NCBI RefSeq assembly: GCF_011751865.2
Contig: NZ_CP061770.1
Coordinates: forward strand, 682,001 to 746,000
From: Salinibacterium sp. ZJ70
GTDB lineage: Bacteria; Actinomycetota; Actinomycetes; Actinomycetales; Microbacteriaceae
Direction of reading: 5' to 3'
Length of the DNA: 64,000 nucleotides
Shown: piece by piece, positions 24,939 to 33,221 of the stretch
Layout of the letters: each line of letters begins with the position of its first letter
Position numbering within the stretch: position 1 is the stretch's first letter
Position numbers and translations under genes: made by a program
Notes under the pieces: model-generated
The model's database searches: none
Seen by the model: only the letters and a program-made list of their open reading frames with translations
Told to the model about the DNA's origin: nothing

Positions 24939-26201
24939 GTGCGGCCCGATGAATCCATGCACGACACGCCTCGCGTCGATGTCGCGATCGCCGGGGGCGG
25001 TCCTGCGGGTCTCGTCCTGGGGCTGCTGCTGGCTCGCGCCGGGCTGCGTGTCACGGTGTTCGAGAAGCACCGCGACTTCCTGCGCGACTTCCGCGGCGAC
25101 ACCGTGCATCCGAGCACCCTCGACCTTCTCGACGACCTCGGGCTGTTCCCGGCTTTCGACGCCATCCCGCACACGCGCGTCACACGCGTCGGGATGCCGG
25201 GGACCGAGGCATCAGGGGACGCGCCGCCTCTCGTCGATTTCGCGCGGCTGCGGGTGCGGCATCCGTACATCGCGATGGTGCCGCAGTGGGACCTGCTCGA
25301 CCTGCTTGCGGCCGCCGCGGCGGCCGAGCCCGGCTTCGAGCTGCGGATGGCGCATGAGGTGACAGGTCTCGTGACCGTCGGCGACAAGGCGGTGGGCATC
25401 GAGTACCGCGGCCCCAACGGCACCGACGTTCTGCTCGCGGAGCTCGTGGTCGCGTGCGACGGTCGGCATTCGGCGATCCGTTCGGCCGCGGCTCTGCCGG
25501 CCCGGCGGTTCCGGGTGCCGTTCGACGCCTGGTGGTTCCGCGTCGAGACGGATACGCGTCAGTTCGAAGGGCTTCTTCCCCGCATCGGTCGCGGTTCGGC
25601 AGTCATCTGCATCCCCCGCCGCGGCTACCTGCAGATCGCCTACCTCGGTCCGAAGGGCACCGATGCCGAGCTTCGGGAGCGCGGCATCGAGGCGCTGCGT
25701 GAGGAGGTCGCTTCGCTCCTCGACGGAATCCCTGTCGGCGCGGAGGAGCTCCCCAGCATGGATGTCGTGAAGCATCTCGATGTGCGGGTCGATCGCCTGC
25801 GACGCTGGTGGGCACCCGGACTGCTCTGCATCGGCGACGCCGCCCACGCCATGTCACCCGTCGGAGGCGTCGGCATCAATCTCGCCGTGCAGGATGCAGT
25901 CGCGACGGCGCGCATCCTCGCCGAACCGCTTCGGCGCGGGAGCGTCCGCACGCAGGACCTGGCGCGGGTGCAGCGCCGACGCGCGTTCCCCACCCGCGCG
26001 ACGCAGGCCCTCCAGCGCATTCTCCACGCCCGGCTGATCCGCCCCGTGCTCGCCGGCCGGATCACCGCCGCGCCGAGGGCAGCAGTTCGGCTCATGCGCA
26101 CATTCCCCGCGCTCGCGGTGGTGCCCGCGCACATCGTCGGGCTGGGGGTTCGACCTGAGCGTGCGCCGGAGTGGGCTCGGCGCGCCAGAATAGAGCCATG
26201 A
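24939..26201 (+). CDS. FAD-dependent monooxygenase (aromatic hydroxylase-like)
   Basis: A 420-residue group A flavoprotein. The FAD motif GGGPAGL lies near residue 18, the RHSAIR/DGRHS segment in the middle, and GDAAHAMSPVGGVGINLAVQDA near 300. The C-terminal part (QRILHARLIRPVLAG) is a longer basic tail seen in actinobacterial members. The GTG at 24939 is chosen because AGGAG lies 5 bases upstream; ATG 24957 is an alternative. Substrate unknown. Its stop overlaps the glmU start codon (ATGA), so the two are translationally coupled. Confidence 0.87.
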   Translation: MRPDESMHDTPRVDVAIAGGGPAGLVLGLLLARAGLRVTVFEKHRDFLRDFRGDTVHPSTLDLLDDLGLFPAFDAIPHTRVTRVGMPGTEASGDAPPLVDFARLRVRHPYIAMVPQWDLLDLLAAAAAAEPGFELRMAHEVTGLVTVGDKAVGIEYRGPNGTDVLLAELVVACDGRHSAIRSAAALPARRFRVPFDAWWFRVETDTRQFEGLLPRIGRGSAVICIPRRGYLQIAYLGPKGTDAELRERGIEALREEVASLLDGIPVGAEELPSMDVVKHLDVRVDRLRRWWAPGLLCIGDAAHAMSPVGGVGINLAVQDAVATARILAEPLRRGSVRTQDLARVQRRRAFPTRATQALQRILHARLIRPVLAGRITAAPRAAVRLMRTFPALAVVPAHIVGLGVRPERAPEWARRARIEP

Positions 26202-27646
26202 CCGACCCTCGCCTCGCCGTCATCGTCCTCGCCGCCGGAGAGGGCACGCGCATGCGATCCCGCCGCGCCAAGGTTCTGCACCCGATCGCCGGGCTCCCGA
26301 TGCTCGGACACGTGCTCGCCACCGCGGCCCGGCTCGAACCGGCGTACATCGAGGTCGTCGTGCGCCACCAGCGCGACCAGGTCGCCGAGGCGGTGCTCGA
26401 GTACTCCGCCGACGCCCGCATCGTCGACCAGGACGACATCCCCGGCACCGGCCGTGCGGTCGAGCTCGCCGTCGAGGCGCTCCCTGCCGACTTCGACGGC
26501 GATGTCGTCGTCGTCTCGGGAGATGTTCCGCTGCTCGACGCCGACACGCTCGCCGACCTCATCGCGCAGCACCGCGCCGCCCACGCAGCGGCCACCATCC
26601 TCTCCGCCGTGCTCGACGACGCCACCGGCTACGGCCGCATCGTGCGCGACGCCGACGGGGGAGTGGCCCGCATCGTCGAGCACAAGGACGCCGACGACGA
26701 CGTGCGCGTGATCACCGAGGTCAACTCGGGCAGCTACGTCTTCGCTGCCGCCGCGCTCCGTCAGACGCTCCCGCAGGTGGGCACCGCCAACGCGCAGGGC
26801 GAGAAGTACCTCACGGATGTCGTGGGGCTTCTGCGCGCCGCATCCGCTCCCGTCGCCGCCGTGCCCGTCGCCGACGCCTGGCGTGTCGAAGGCGTCAACA
26901 ACCGGGTGCAGCTCGCCGAGCAGGCCGCCCGACTCAACCAGATGATCGTGCGCGGGCACCAGATGAACGGCGTCAGCATCCAGGATCCGGCCACCACCTG
27001 GATCGACCTCACCGTCTCGATCGGCGAAGACACCGTCATCCTGCCGAACACGCGCCTCGCGGGCGCCACCACGATCGACCGCGATGTGACCATCGGTCCC
27101 GACACCACGCTCGTCGACTGCGAGATCGGCGAGGGAGCTATCGTGAAGCGCACCGACGCGACGCTCGCCCTGATCGAGGCGTACGCCGAGGTCGGCCCGT
27201 TCGCCTACCTCCGCCCCGGCACGATTCTGCGCGGCGGCGGCAAGATCGGCACCTTCGTCGAGACGAAGAACGCCGAGATCGGCCGCGGCTCGAAGGTGCC
27301 GCACCTGTCGTACATCGGCGACACGGTCGTCGGTGAGAAGTCGAACATCGGCGCCGGTACCATCACCGCCAACTACGACGGCGTCAATAAGCACCGCACC
27401 ACCGTCGGCTCCCACGTGCGCACCGGAAGCCACAACGTCTTCGTCGCCCCGGTCACGATCGGGGACGGCGTCTACTCGGGTGCCGGAACCGTCATCCGCA
27501 AGGACGTGCCGGCCGGTGCCCTCGCCATGAACGTCGCGCCCCAGCGCAACATCGAAGGCTGGGTGGAGGCGAACCGCGCCGGAACAGCTGCCGCCGAGGC
27601 TGCCGCTGCGGCGCGTGAGGCGCAGGACGCGACCGCCACCGAGTAG
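26198..27646 (+). CDS. glmU: Bifunctional UDP-N-acetylglucosamine pyrophosphorylase / glucosamine-1-phosphate N-acetyltransferase
   Basis: A 482-residue GlmU of normal length. The uridyltransferase domain opens with LAAGEGTRMRSRRAKVLHPI (residues about 9-28). The left-handed beta-helix acetyltransferase domain has hexapeptide repeats from about residue 255, with the catalytic region (KTKN-like VETKNAEIG, NYDGVNKH) and an Ala/Glu-rich C-terminus. It makes UDP-GlcNAc for peptidoglycan in the cytoplasm. It is essential in most bacteria. The ATG overlaps the monooxygenase stop. Confidence 0.97.
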   Translation: MTDPRLAVIVLAAGEGTRMRSRRAKVLHPIAGLPMLGHVLATAARLEPAYIEVVVRHQRDQVAEAVLEYSADARIVDQDDIPGTGRAVELAVEALPADFDGDVVVVSGDVPLLDADTLADLIAQHRAAHAAATILSAVLDDATGYGRIVRDADGGVARIVEHKDADDDVRVITEVNSGSYVFAAAALRQTLPQVGTANAQGEKYLTDVVGLLRAASAPVAAVPVADAWRVEGVNNRVQLAEQAARLNQMIVRGHQMNGVSIQDPATTWIDLTVSIGEDTVILPNTRLAGATTIDRDVTIGPDTTLVDCEIGEGAIVKRTDATLALIEAYAEVGPFAYLRPGTILRGGGKIGTFVETKNAEIGRGSKVPHLSYIGDTVVGEKSNIGAGTITANYDGVNKHRTTVGSHVRTGSHNVFVAPVTIGDGVYSGAGTVIRKDVPAGALAMNVAPQRNIEGWVEANRAGTAAAEAAAAAREAQDATATE

Positions 27647-27731
27647 GGCGCGGATCCGCCTGATCGGGCTGGCCGATCACATGATGCGAACTCCGATGAC
27701 ACGCGCGGACCGCGCACTCATATGCACGCAT

Positions 27732-27737
27732 TAGACT
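27732..27737 (+). promoter_or_regulatory. Candidate -10 box upstream of prs
   Basis: TAGACT at 27732-27737 lies 37 bp before the prs start in the 128-bp glmU-prs gap and fits the actinobacterial TANNNT -10 pattern. No convincing -35 is visible. Confidence 0.4.
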
Positions 27738-27774
27738 CGGCATAGGCCACGAGCGAGAGCGGGTAGCGGGAACA

Positions 27775-28752
27775 TTGTCCGGCATCAAGATCAGCGGTGA
27801 GAAGCGTCTCGTAGTGGTATCCGGTCGGGCGCATCCGCAGCTCGCCGCCGACATCGCCGAGGAGCTCGGCACCGAGCTCGTCGAGACGGAAGCCCGCACC
27901 TTCGCCAACGGCGAGATCTACGCGCGATTCGGCGAATCCATTCGCGGATCCGACGTCTTCCTCATCCAGTCGCACTGCTCGCCCATCAACGAGTGGGTCA
28001 TGGAGCAGCTCATCATGGTCGACGCGGCCAAGCGCGCGAGCGCTAAGCGCATCACCGTGGTTGCCCCGTTCTACCCCTACGCCCGCCAGGACAAGAAGGG
28101 TCGCGGCCGCGAGCCGATCTCGGCCCGACTCATCGCCGACCTGTACAAGGCCGCGGGCGCTGACCGCATCATGAGCGTCGACCTGCACGCCGCGCAGATC
28201 CAGGGCTTCTTCGACGGCCCCGTCGACCACCTCTTCGCGATGCCGGTGCTGCTCGAGCACTTCCGGAAGAGCGTCGACCCCGAGACTCTCACCGTCGTCA
28301 GCCCCGACATGGGTCGGGTGCGCGTCGCCGACATCTGGAGCGACCGCCTCGGCGCCCCGCTCGCCATCATCCACAAGCGCCGTGACCCGCGCGTCGCCAA
28401 CCAGGTGAGCGTGCACGAGATCGTCGGCCAGGTCGAAGGCCGCGACTGCCTCCTCGTCGACGACCTCATCGACACCGGCCGCACCATCGTGAAGGCCGCC
28501 GAAGCTCTCAAGGCGCGCGGTGCCAAGAGCGTCATCGTGGGCGCCACGCACGCCGTCTTCTCCGACCCCGCTGTCGAGATCCTGCAGTCCGACTTCATCG
28601 ACCAGGTCGTCGTCACCGACACCCTGCCGATCGAGGAGTCGAAGCGCTGGGATCGTCTCACCGTGCTTCCCATCGCGCCGCTGATCGCGCGCGCCATCCA
28701 CGAGGTGTTCGACGACGGATCCGTGACGTCGATGTTCGACGGCGCGGCCTGA
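27775..28752 (+). CDS. prs: Ribose-phosphate pyrophosphokinase (PRPP synthetase)
   Basis: A 325-residue class I PRPP synthetase. It has the conserved NGEIYARFGESIRG, the catalytic flexible loop (YARQDKKGRGREPISARL) and the PRPP-binding loop DDLIDTGRT near 229-237. It transfers pyrophosphate from ATP to ribose 5-phosphate for nucleotide, His and Trp synthesis. The start is TTG at 27775, giving the standard N-terminus MSGIKISGEKRL; no ATG or GTG fits nearby. It follows glmU, the usual actinobacterial order. Confidence 0.96.
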   Translation: MSGIKISGEKRLVVVSGRAHPQLAADIAEELGTELVETEARTFANGEIYARFGESIRGSDVFLIQSHCSPINEWVMEQLIMVDAAKRASAKRITVVAPFYPYARQDKKGRGREPISARLIADLYKAAGADRIMSVDLHAAQIQGFFDGPVDHLFAMPVLLEHFRKSVDPETLTVVSPDMGRVRVADIWSDRLGAPLAIIHKRRDPRVANQVSVHEIVGQVEGRDCLLVDDLIDTGRTIVKAAEALKARGAKSVIVGATHAVFSDPAVEILQSDFIDQVVVTDTLPIEESKRWDRLTVLPIAPLIARAIHEVFDDGSVTSMFDGAA

Positions 28753-28774
28753 TCCGCGGTTCCTGATCCGCGGA
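28753..28774 (+). terminator. Short hairpin after prs
   Basis: The 7-bp arms TCCGCGG and CCGCGGA flank an 8-base loop, starting right after the prs stop. The stem is short and has no U-tract, so terminator function is tentative. Confidence 0.35.
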
Positions 28775-28803
28775 CCGCTGTTCCCCTGGCCCTGAGCCCG
28801 GCC

Positions 28804-28809
28804 TAGTCT
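28804..28809 (+). promoter_or_regulatory. Candidate -10 box of the copper-binding protein gene
   Basis: TAGTCT matches the actinobacterial TANNNT -10 pattern. It lies 43 bp before the ATG at 28853 and leaves room for a short leader with GGGAGG at 28838-28843. Confidence 0.4.
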
Positions 28810-28852
28810 GCTCGTGTGCGCCCAACAGGGTGCCGACGGGAGGATCGGGACG

Positions 28853-29257
28853 ATGGACATGATGGGAATGTCGACGATGATGGGCTCGATGCCCCCCTCG
28901 GCGACGGGAGCGGACATGTCGACGATGCAGGAGTGCATCGAGGCGTGTCAGGCGTGTTCGATGGTGGCGACCATGTGCGCCGACGCGTGCGCCGGCATGG
29001 ACGGCATGGGCCGCTGCAGCTCGATGTGCATGAACATGGCCGACATGGCGACGACAATGATGCAGATGATGCTGCGTCCGATGGCGCACGACATGACGGT
29101 GATGCGCTCCATGCTGGAGGCGTGCGTCGTCATGTGCCAGGCCTGCATCGACGAGTGCAGCATGCACGCCGACCACCACGAGCCGTGCCGCATCTGCATG
29201 ATGGCCTGCGAGAACATGCTCTCGGCGTGCGAGTCGCTGATCGCGAAGCTCGGCTGA
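28853..29257 (+). CDS. Cys/Met-rich four-helix-bundle copper-binding protein (Csp/DUF326-like)
   Basis: A 134-residue protein unusually rich in Met (N-terminal half) and Cys. Cys residues are spaced along helices (CIEACQACS, CADACAG, CVVMCQACIDECS, CRICMMACENMLSACE) as in copper storage proteins (Csp) and DUF326 four-helix bundles, where they line the bundle core and bind many Cu(I) ions. No Tat or Sec signal is seen, so it resembles a cytoplasmic Csp3-type store or buffer. The Met-rich N-terminus (MDMMGMSTMMGSM) may add copper ligands. GGGAGG lies 9 bases before the ATG. Confidence 0.82.
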   Translation: MDMMGMSTMMGSMPPSATGADMSTMQECIEACQACSMVATMCADACAGMDGMGRCSSMCMNMADMATTMMQMMLRPMAHDMTVMRSMLEACVVMCQACIDECSMHADHHEPCRICMMACENMLSACESLIAKLG

Positions 29258-29301
29258 ATCCGGGACTCAGTCGTTGACACCCGACGCGACGGGCTCGAGC
29301 C

Positions 29302-29613
29302 TCAGGCCTCGAGCACGCGCACGTTGAGCAGCGCACCGCCGATGGAGACCACGCCCGCGACGGGGTGGTAGCCGACAGGTTCGCCCGGGGCGAGCTCGAT
29401 GCCGAGGTGGTGCCACAGCACCACACGGGTGCCGTCGAGGGTCGTGAGCTCGAGCACGCGCTCATCAGCAGATGCGAACGCGTCCACCCAGCGGCTGGGG
29501 GTGCTGCGCGCCACCAGAGCCTGCATGGGGTGGATGCGGTGCCCCGCCCCTGAGCACGCCTCGGCGCACATGAAGGAACCGGCTTCCTGCTGAACGCGTG
29601 TCGTGTCGTCCAT
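29302..29613 (-). CDS. Hypothetical small protein
   Basis: A 103-residue protein that I do not recognise. It has a MCAEACSG cysteine pair near residues 15-21, a mixed charged N-terminus and a beta-rich C-terminal half (TLDGTRVVLWHHLGIELAPG). No signal peptide or membrane helix is apparent. The ATG at 29613 has AGGTGA upstream. It converges on the copper-binding protein gene, with stops 44 bp apart. A link to metal handling is suggested only by position and the Cys pair. Confidence 0.6.
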   Translation of the reverse strand: MDDTTRVQQEAGSFMCAEACSGAGHRIHPMQALVARSTPSRWVDAFASADERVLELTTLDGTRVVLWHHLGIELAPGEPVGYHPVAGVVSIGGALLNVRVLEA

Positions 29614-29737
29614 GGGGTCACCTCGATTCGGGGGCTGCGGATGCGTCGGCGGGTGCGACTGCCCGATCAGGTTACGTGCGCGCTCCCGAGAGCCTTCCGG
29701 ATCCCGTCACACAGCGAAACAGACCCGCTGAGCGGCG

Positions 29738-30124
29738 TCACACATCCGTGCCGGGAGTCCCGGGTACGACCTTGATCTCGGGGATGAAGCCGAGGAACTG
29801 CAGCTGCGTCTCGGTGCCGTTGAACGCCGTCGCGTAGCAGTACCAGCCCGGGCCCTCGAAGCCGCCGAACTCGAAGCGCGCCTCCGTCATCGCCGCCTGG
29901 GATGCCGTCGTGGATGCGACGATCTGGCACGCGAGCTCAGCCGTGCGCGACGCGGTGCCGAGTCCGATGATGATGCCGGGCAGCACAAGGCCGATGATCG
30001 CGAGCACCACGACGACGCGCGCGATGCGCTGCATGCGCCGACCGCGCAGCGTTCCCGCTTCGCCCGGAACGTAGCCCGCCAGCTCGGGGTGCTCGTCCGG
30101 ATCCTCGTGCTCGCGTCGCTCCAC
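29738..30124 (-). CDS. Small membrane protein, unknown function
   Basis: A 128-residue protein with an acidic N-terminal cytoplasmic part (EREHEDPDEHPELAGYVPG), an Arg-rich patch (RGRRMQRIARV), one transmembrane helix at about residues 40-57 (VVVLAIIGLVLPGIIIGLG), and an outer domain with two Cys (LACQ, WYCYA) that could form a disulfide. The GTG at 30124 is preceded by GGGAGA. The topology resembles the single-pass accessory membrane proteins common in actinobacteria. No function can be assigned. Confidence 0.65.
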   Translation of the reverse strand: MERREHEDPDEHPELAGYVPGEAGTLRGRRMQRIARVVVVLAIIGLVLPGIIIGLGTASRTAELACQIVASTTASQAAMTEARFEFGGFEGPGWYCYATAFNGTETQLQFLGFIPEIKVVPGTPGTDV

Positions 30125-30199
30125 CTCTCCAGTCTCCCACCATGCCCGCGCCCTCGCCTGGGCAGCGCGCGTCTGGTGGCGGAGCATCCCGCCCGCGGG

Positions 30200-30211
30200 T
30201 AGCGTCAGAGC
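30200..30211 (+). promoter_or_regulatory. Candidate leaderless promoter of the CoA transferase gene
   Basis: TAGCGT at 30200-30205 ends 6 bases before the ATG at 30212, placing the expected transcription start at or next to the start codon. No Shine-Dalgarno site precedes the ATG. Confidence 0.4.
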
Positions 30212-31573
30212 ATGGCGGCGACAGCGGATGCGCGGCTCCGCGCGCGAATGGGCGACGCGCTCGGAGTGGACGCTGCGGGCATCAACGTGGCGGGTGTCGC
30301 GACGCTCGTCTCCCCGTATCCGGTGTCGGATCTCGCCGCAGCGTCGGCGGCGACCGCGGCGGCAGCTGTGCAGTCGCTGCTCGCGGCGCGCGGCATCGAG
30401 ACGCCGCCCGCGACGGTGCGGCGTGAGCTCGTCGACGCGTGGTTCCGCTCGGGCGTGCGCCCCGTCGGATGGATCGCGCCGAACCCGTGGGATCCGATCG
30501 CGGGCGACTACCAGGCCTCCGACGGCTGGATCCGCCTGCACACCAACGCGCCGCACCACCGCGAGGCCGCGCTGCGGGTGCTCGGTGCGGATGCCGAGCG
30601 CGGAGCCGTCTCGCGTGCGGTGGCGCTCTGGGAGGCAGATCAGCTCGAACAGGAGATCGTCGCGGCCGGCGGATGCGCGGCGCGGATGCGGCGCCCCGAG
30701 GAGTGGCGGAGGCACCCGCAGGGTGCAGCTGTCGCAGCTGAGCCTCTCGTCGCCCACAGGAGCACGGGCGACGCCGTCGCCCCGTCTGCCTGGACGCCCA
30801 CCCTCGAGCGACCGCTCGCCGGCCTCCGGGTGCTCGACCTCACGCGCGTGCTCGCGGGTCCCGTGGCGACGCGCCTCCTCGCGGGCCTCGGCGCGACCGT
30901 GCTGCGCATCGATCCGCCGGGCTGGGACGAGCCTGCCCTCGCCCATGACGTGACCCTCGGCAAGCGCGTCGCCCGCATCGACGCGAGCGACCCCATCGAA
31001 CGGGAGCGCCTGCACCGCAAGCTGAGCGAAGCCGACGTCCTCGTGCACGGCTACCGACCGGGCGGCCTCGAGAGCCTCGGGCTGGGCGCCGAGGAACGTG
31101 CCGCTCTGCGCCCCGGCCTCATCGACGTCTCGCTCGACGCCTACGGGTTCACCGGGCCCTGGGCAGGTCGCCGCGGCTTCGACAGCCTCGTGCAGATGTC
31201 GACCGGCATCGCGGATGCGGGGATGCGCGCCGTCGCGGCACCCCGCCCCGTCCCGCTGCCCGTGCAGGCGCTCGACCACGCGACCGGCTACCTGATGGCC
31301 GCCGCCGCCCTCGCTGGTCTCCGCGACCGACTGGCGACGGGGGAGGGCAGCGCGCACCGCCTCTCACTCGCGCGGACCGCATTCGAACTGGAGGACGCCC
31401 GAGGCCTGCCCCGTGCGACGCCGTCGGTGCGCGACGAGCCCTCCGATGGGGAGCTCATGCAGACGCAGTGGGGCCCCGTGCGCGTGCTCCCTGGTCCGTT
31501 CGAACTCGCCGGGGTGCGGATCGAATGGGAACGTCCGCCGCGCTCCCTCGGATCCGACGACCCCGCCTGGTAG
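30212..31573 (+). CDS. CoA transferase family III (CaiB/BaiF-like) protein
   Basis: A 453-residue protein. The region from about residue 205 has the class III signature: LAGLRVLDLTRVLAGPVATRLLAGLGATVLRI, then the DVLVHGYRPGG loop. The N-terminal 200 residues also look like a degenerate family III segment (GDYQASDGWIRLHTN). The Asp that carries CoA in family III enzymes is expected after the first strand block, but I cannot place it with confidence. The acyl-CoA substrate is unknown. A bidirectional terminator separates it from gnd. Confidence 0.8.
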   Translation: MAATADARLRARMGDALGVDAAGINVAGVATLVSPYPVSDLAAASAATAAAAVQSLLAARGIETPPATVRRELVDAWFRSGVRPVGWIAPNPWDPIAGDYQASDGWIRLHTNAPHHREAALRVLGADAERGAVSRAVALWEADQLEQEIVAAGGCAARMRRPEEWRRHPQGAAVAAEPLVAHRSTGDAVAPSAWTPTLERPLAGLRVLDLTRVLAGPVATRLLAGLGATVLRIDPPGWDEPALAHDVTLGKRVARIDASDPIERERLHRKLSEADVLVHGYRPGGLESLGLGAEERAALRPGLIDVSLDAYGFTGPWAGRRGFDSLVQMSTGIADAGMRAVAAPRPVPLPVQALDHATGYLMAAAALAGLRDRLATGEGSAHRLSLARTAFELEDARGLPRATPSVRDEPSDGELMQTQWGPVRVLPGPFELAGVRIEWERPPRSLGSDDPAW

Positions 31574-31597
31574 GCGCGGACGCATCCGGAGACGAGA

Positions 31598-31628
31598 AAG
31601 CCCCGGACGAGAGACTCGCCCGGGGCTT
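31598..31628. terminator. Bidirectional terminator between CoA transferase and gnd
   Basis: The 9-bp arms AAGCCCCGG and CCGGGGCTT form a stem around a 13-base loop that can itself pair (CGAG with CTCG). The hairpin starts 25 bp after the CoA transferase stop and 13 bp beyond the gnd stop on the other strand, serving both convergent genes. Confidence 0.8.
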
Positions 31629-31640
31629 CGCGTCGATGGA

Positions 31641-33095
31641 TCAGTGCGTGTCGACCGCGCTGATCTCGCTGCGGTCGCCTGACCACAGGGTGTGGAACGT
31701 ACCGTCCTTGTCGATGCGGCGGTAGGTGTGCGCACCGAAGAAGTCGCGCTGACCCTGCACGAGCGCAGCCGGCAGGCGGTCAGCACGCAGGCTGTCGTAG
31801 TACGCGAGCGACGACGAGAACGCGGGCGACGGGATGCCGGCCTCAGCCGCCGCGACGACGATGCGACGCCACGCCTGCTGGGTGCGGCCGATCGCCTCCG
31901 CGAAGTACGGCGCCGTCACGAGCGCGACGAGGCCGGGGTCGGCCGCGTACGCCTCCGTGATGCGGTTGAGGAACTGAGCGCGGATGATGCAGCCGCCGCG
32001 CCAGATCGCCGCGATGTCACCCTTCTTGATGTCCCAGCCGTACTGCTCGGCGCCCGCGATGATCGCGTCGAAGCCCTGCGAGTACGCGATGATCTTCGAC
32101 GCGTAGAGCGCCTGGCGGACGTCCTCGATGAACGCGTCGGCGTCGGCGATGTCGAGCGAGCCGTCGGGGCCGGGGAGGTCGCGAGCTGCAGCGCGCTGCG
32201 CGGGCTTCGACGACACAGAGCGTGCGAACACGGCCTCCGCGATGCCCGAGACGGGCACGCCGAGGTCGAGGGCCGTCTGCACGGTCCAGGCGCCGGTGCC
32301 CTTGGCTCCAGCCTGGTCGAGGATGACGTCGACGAGCGGCTTGCCGGTGGAGGCATCCACCTGGCGCAGCACCTCGGCGGTGATCTCGATGAGGTAGCTC
32401 TCGAGCTCGCCCGTGTTCCACTCGGCGAAGATGTCGGCGATCTCGGCGGGGCTCTTGCCGGTGCCGCGACGGATGAGGTCGTAGGCCTCGGCGATGAGCT
32501 GCATGTCGGCGTACTCGATGCCGTTGTGGATCATCTTCACGAAGTGGCCCGCGCCGTCGGTGCCGACGTGCGTGACGCACGGCTCGCCTTCGGCGACGGC
32601 CGCGATCGACTTGAGGATGGGTCCGAGGGTCTCCCACGCTTCGGCGGAGCCGCCGGGCATGATCGACGGGCCGTTGAGCGCACCCTCTTCGCCGCCGGAG
32701 ATGCCGGCGCCGACGAAGTTGATGCCCGTCTCGCGGACCGCCTTCTCGCGACGGATGGTGTCGGTGAAGAGCGCGTTGCCGCCGTCGACGATGATGTCGC
32801 CCGGCTCGAAGACCTTCACGAGCTCGTCGATGACGGCATCCGTGCCGGCGCCCGCCTTGACCATGATGATCGCGGTGCGCGGCTTCGAGAGCGCGACGGC
32901 GAACTCCTCGTAGGTGGCGGCGGGGATGAACCCGGCCTCGGGGTGCGCGTCGAGCACACCCTGGGTCTTCTCGTAGCTGCGGTTGAAGATCGCGACGGTG
33001 TTGCCTTCGCGGCTGGCGAGGTTGCGGGCGAGGTTCGAACCCATCACCGCCAGACCGACGACACCGATGTTGGCCTGAGATTCGTTTCCGGACAC
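31641..33095 (-). CDS. gnd: 6-phosphogluconate dehydrogenase, decarboxylating
   Basis: A 484-residue enzyme of normal long-form length. The Rossmann segment GLAVMGSNLARNLA, the NADP-type NRSYEKT motif, the catalytic block GISGGEEGALNGPSIMPGG and KMIHNGIEYADMQLI are all present. It converts 6-phosphogluconate to ribulose 5-phosphate with CO2 release. The start is GTG at 33095 with GGAAGG 6 bases upstream. The gluconokinase at 43867-44400 makes its substrate, so it may serve the sugar-acid module as well as the pentose phosphate pathway. Confidence 0.96.
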   Translation of the reverse strand: MSGNESQANIGVVGLAVMGSNLARNLASREGNTVAIFNRSYEKTQGVLDAHPEAGFIPAATYEEFAVALSKPRTAIIMVKAGAGTDAVIDELVKVFEPGDIIVDGGNALFTDTIRREKAVRETGINFVGAGISGGEEGALNGPSIMPGGSAEAWETLGPILKSIAAVAEGEPCVTHVGTDGAGHFVKMIHNGIEYADMQLIAEAYDLIRRGTGKSPAEIADIFAEWNTGELESYLIEITAEVLRQVDASTGKPLVDVILDQAGAKGTGAWTVQTALDLGVPVSGIAEAVFARSVSSKPAQRAAARDLPGPDGSLDIADADAFIEDVRQALYASKIIAYSQGFDAIIAGAEQYGWDIKKGDIAAIWRGGCIIRAQFLNRITEAYAADPGLVALVTAPYFAEAIGRTQQAWRRIVVAAAEAGIPSPAFSSSLAYYDSLRADRLPAALVQGQRDFFGAHTYRRIDKDGTFHTLWSGDRSEISAVDTH

Positions 33096-33221
33096 GAGTT
33101 ACCTTCCGACTGGCTGGGGGACGTGGTCAAGGCTAGTGGGTCGTCCATTCCGGCGGCGCCGGGACGGCTCCCCGCATCCCCTCCTGCTTCCGAACGAAAG
33201 CCAGGGGATGAGCAGAGAGGG

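Noticed and set aside
29293..29314. An inverted repeat (GCTCGAG/CTCGAGC) between the convergent copper-protein and unknown genes as a terminator
   Set aside because: The stem is only 7 bp and overlaps the coding end of the minus-strand gene. Xho-like palindromes are frequent in this base composition.
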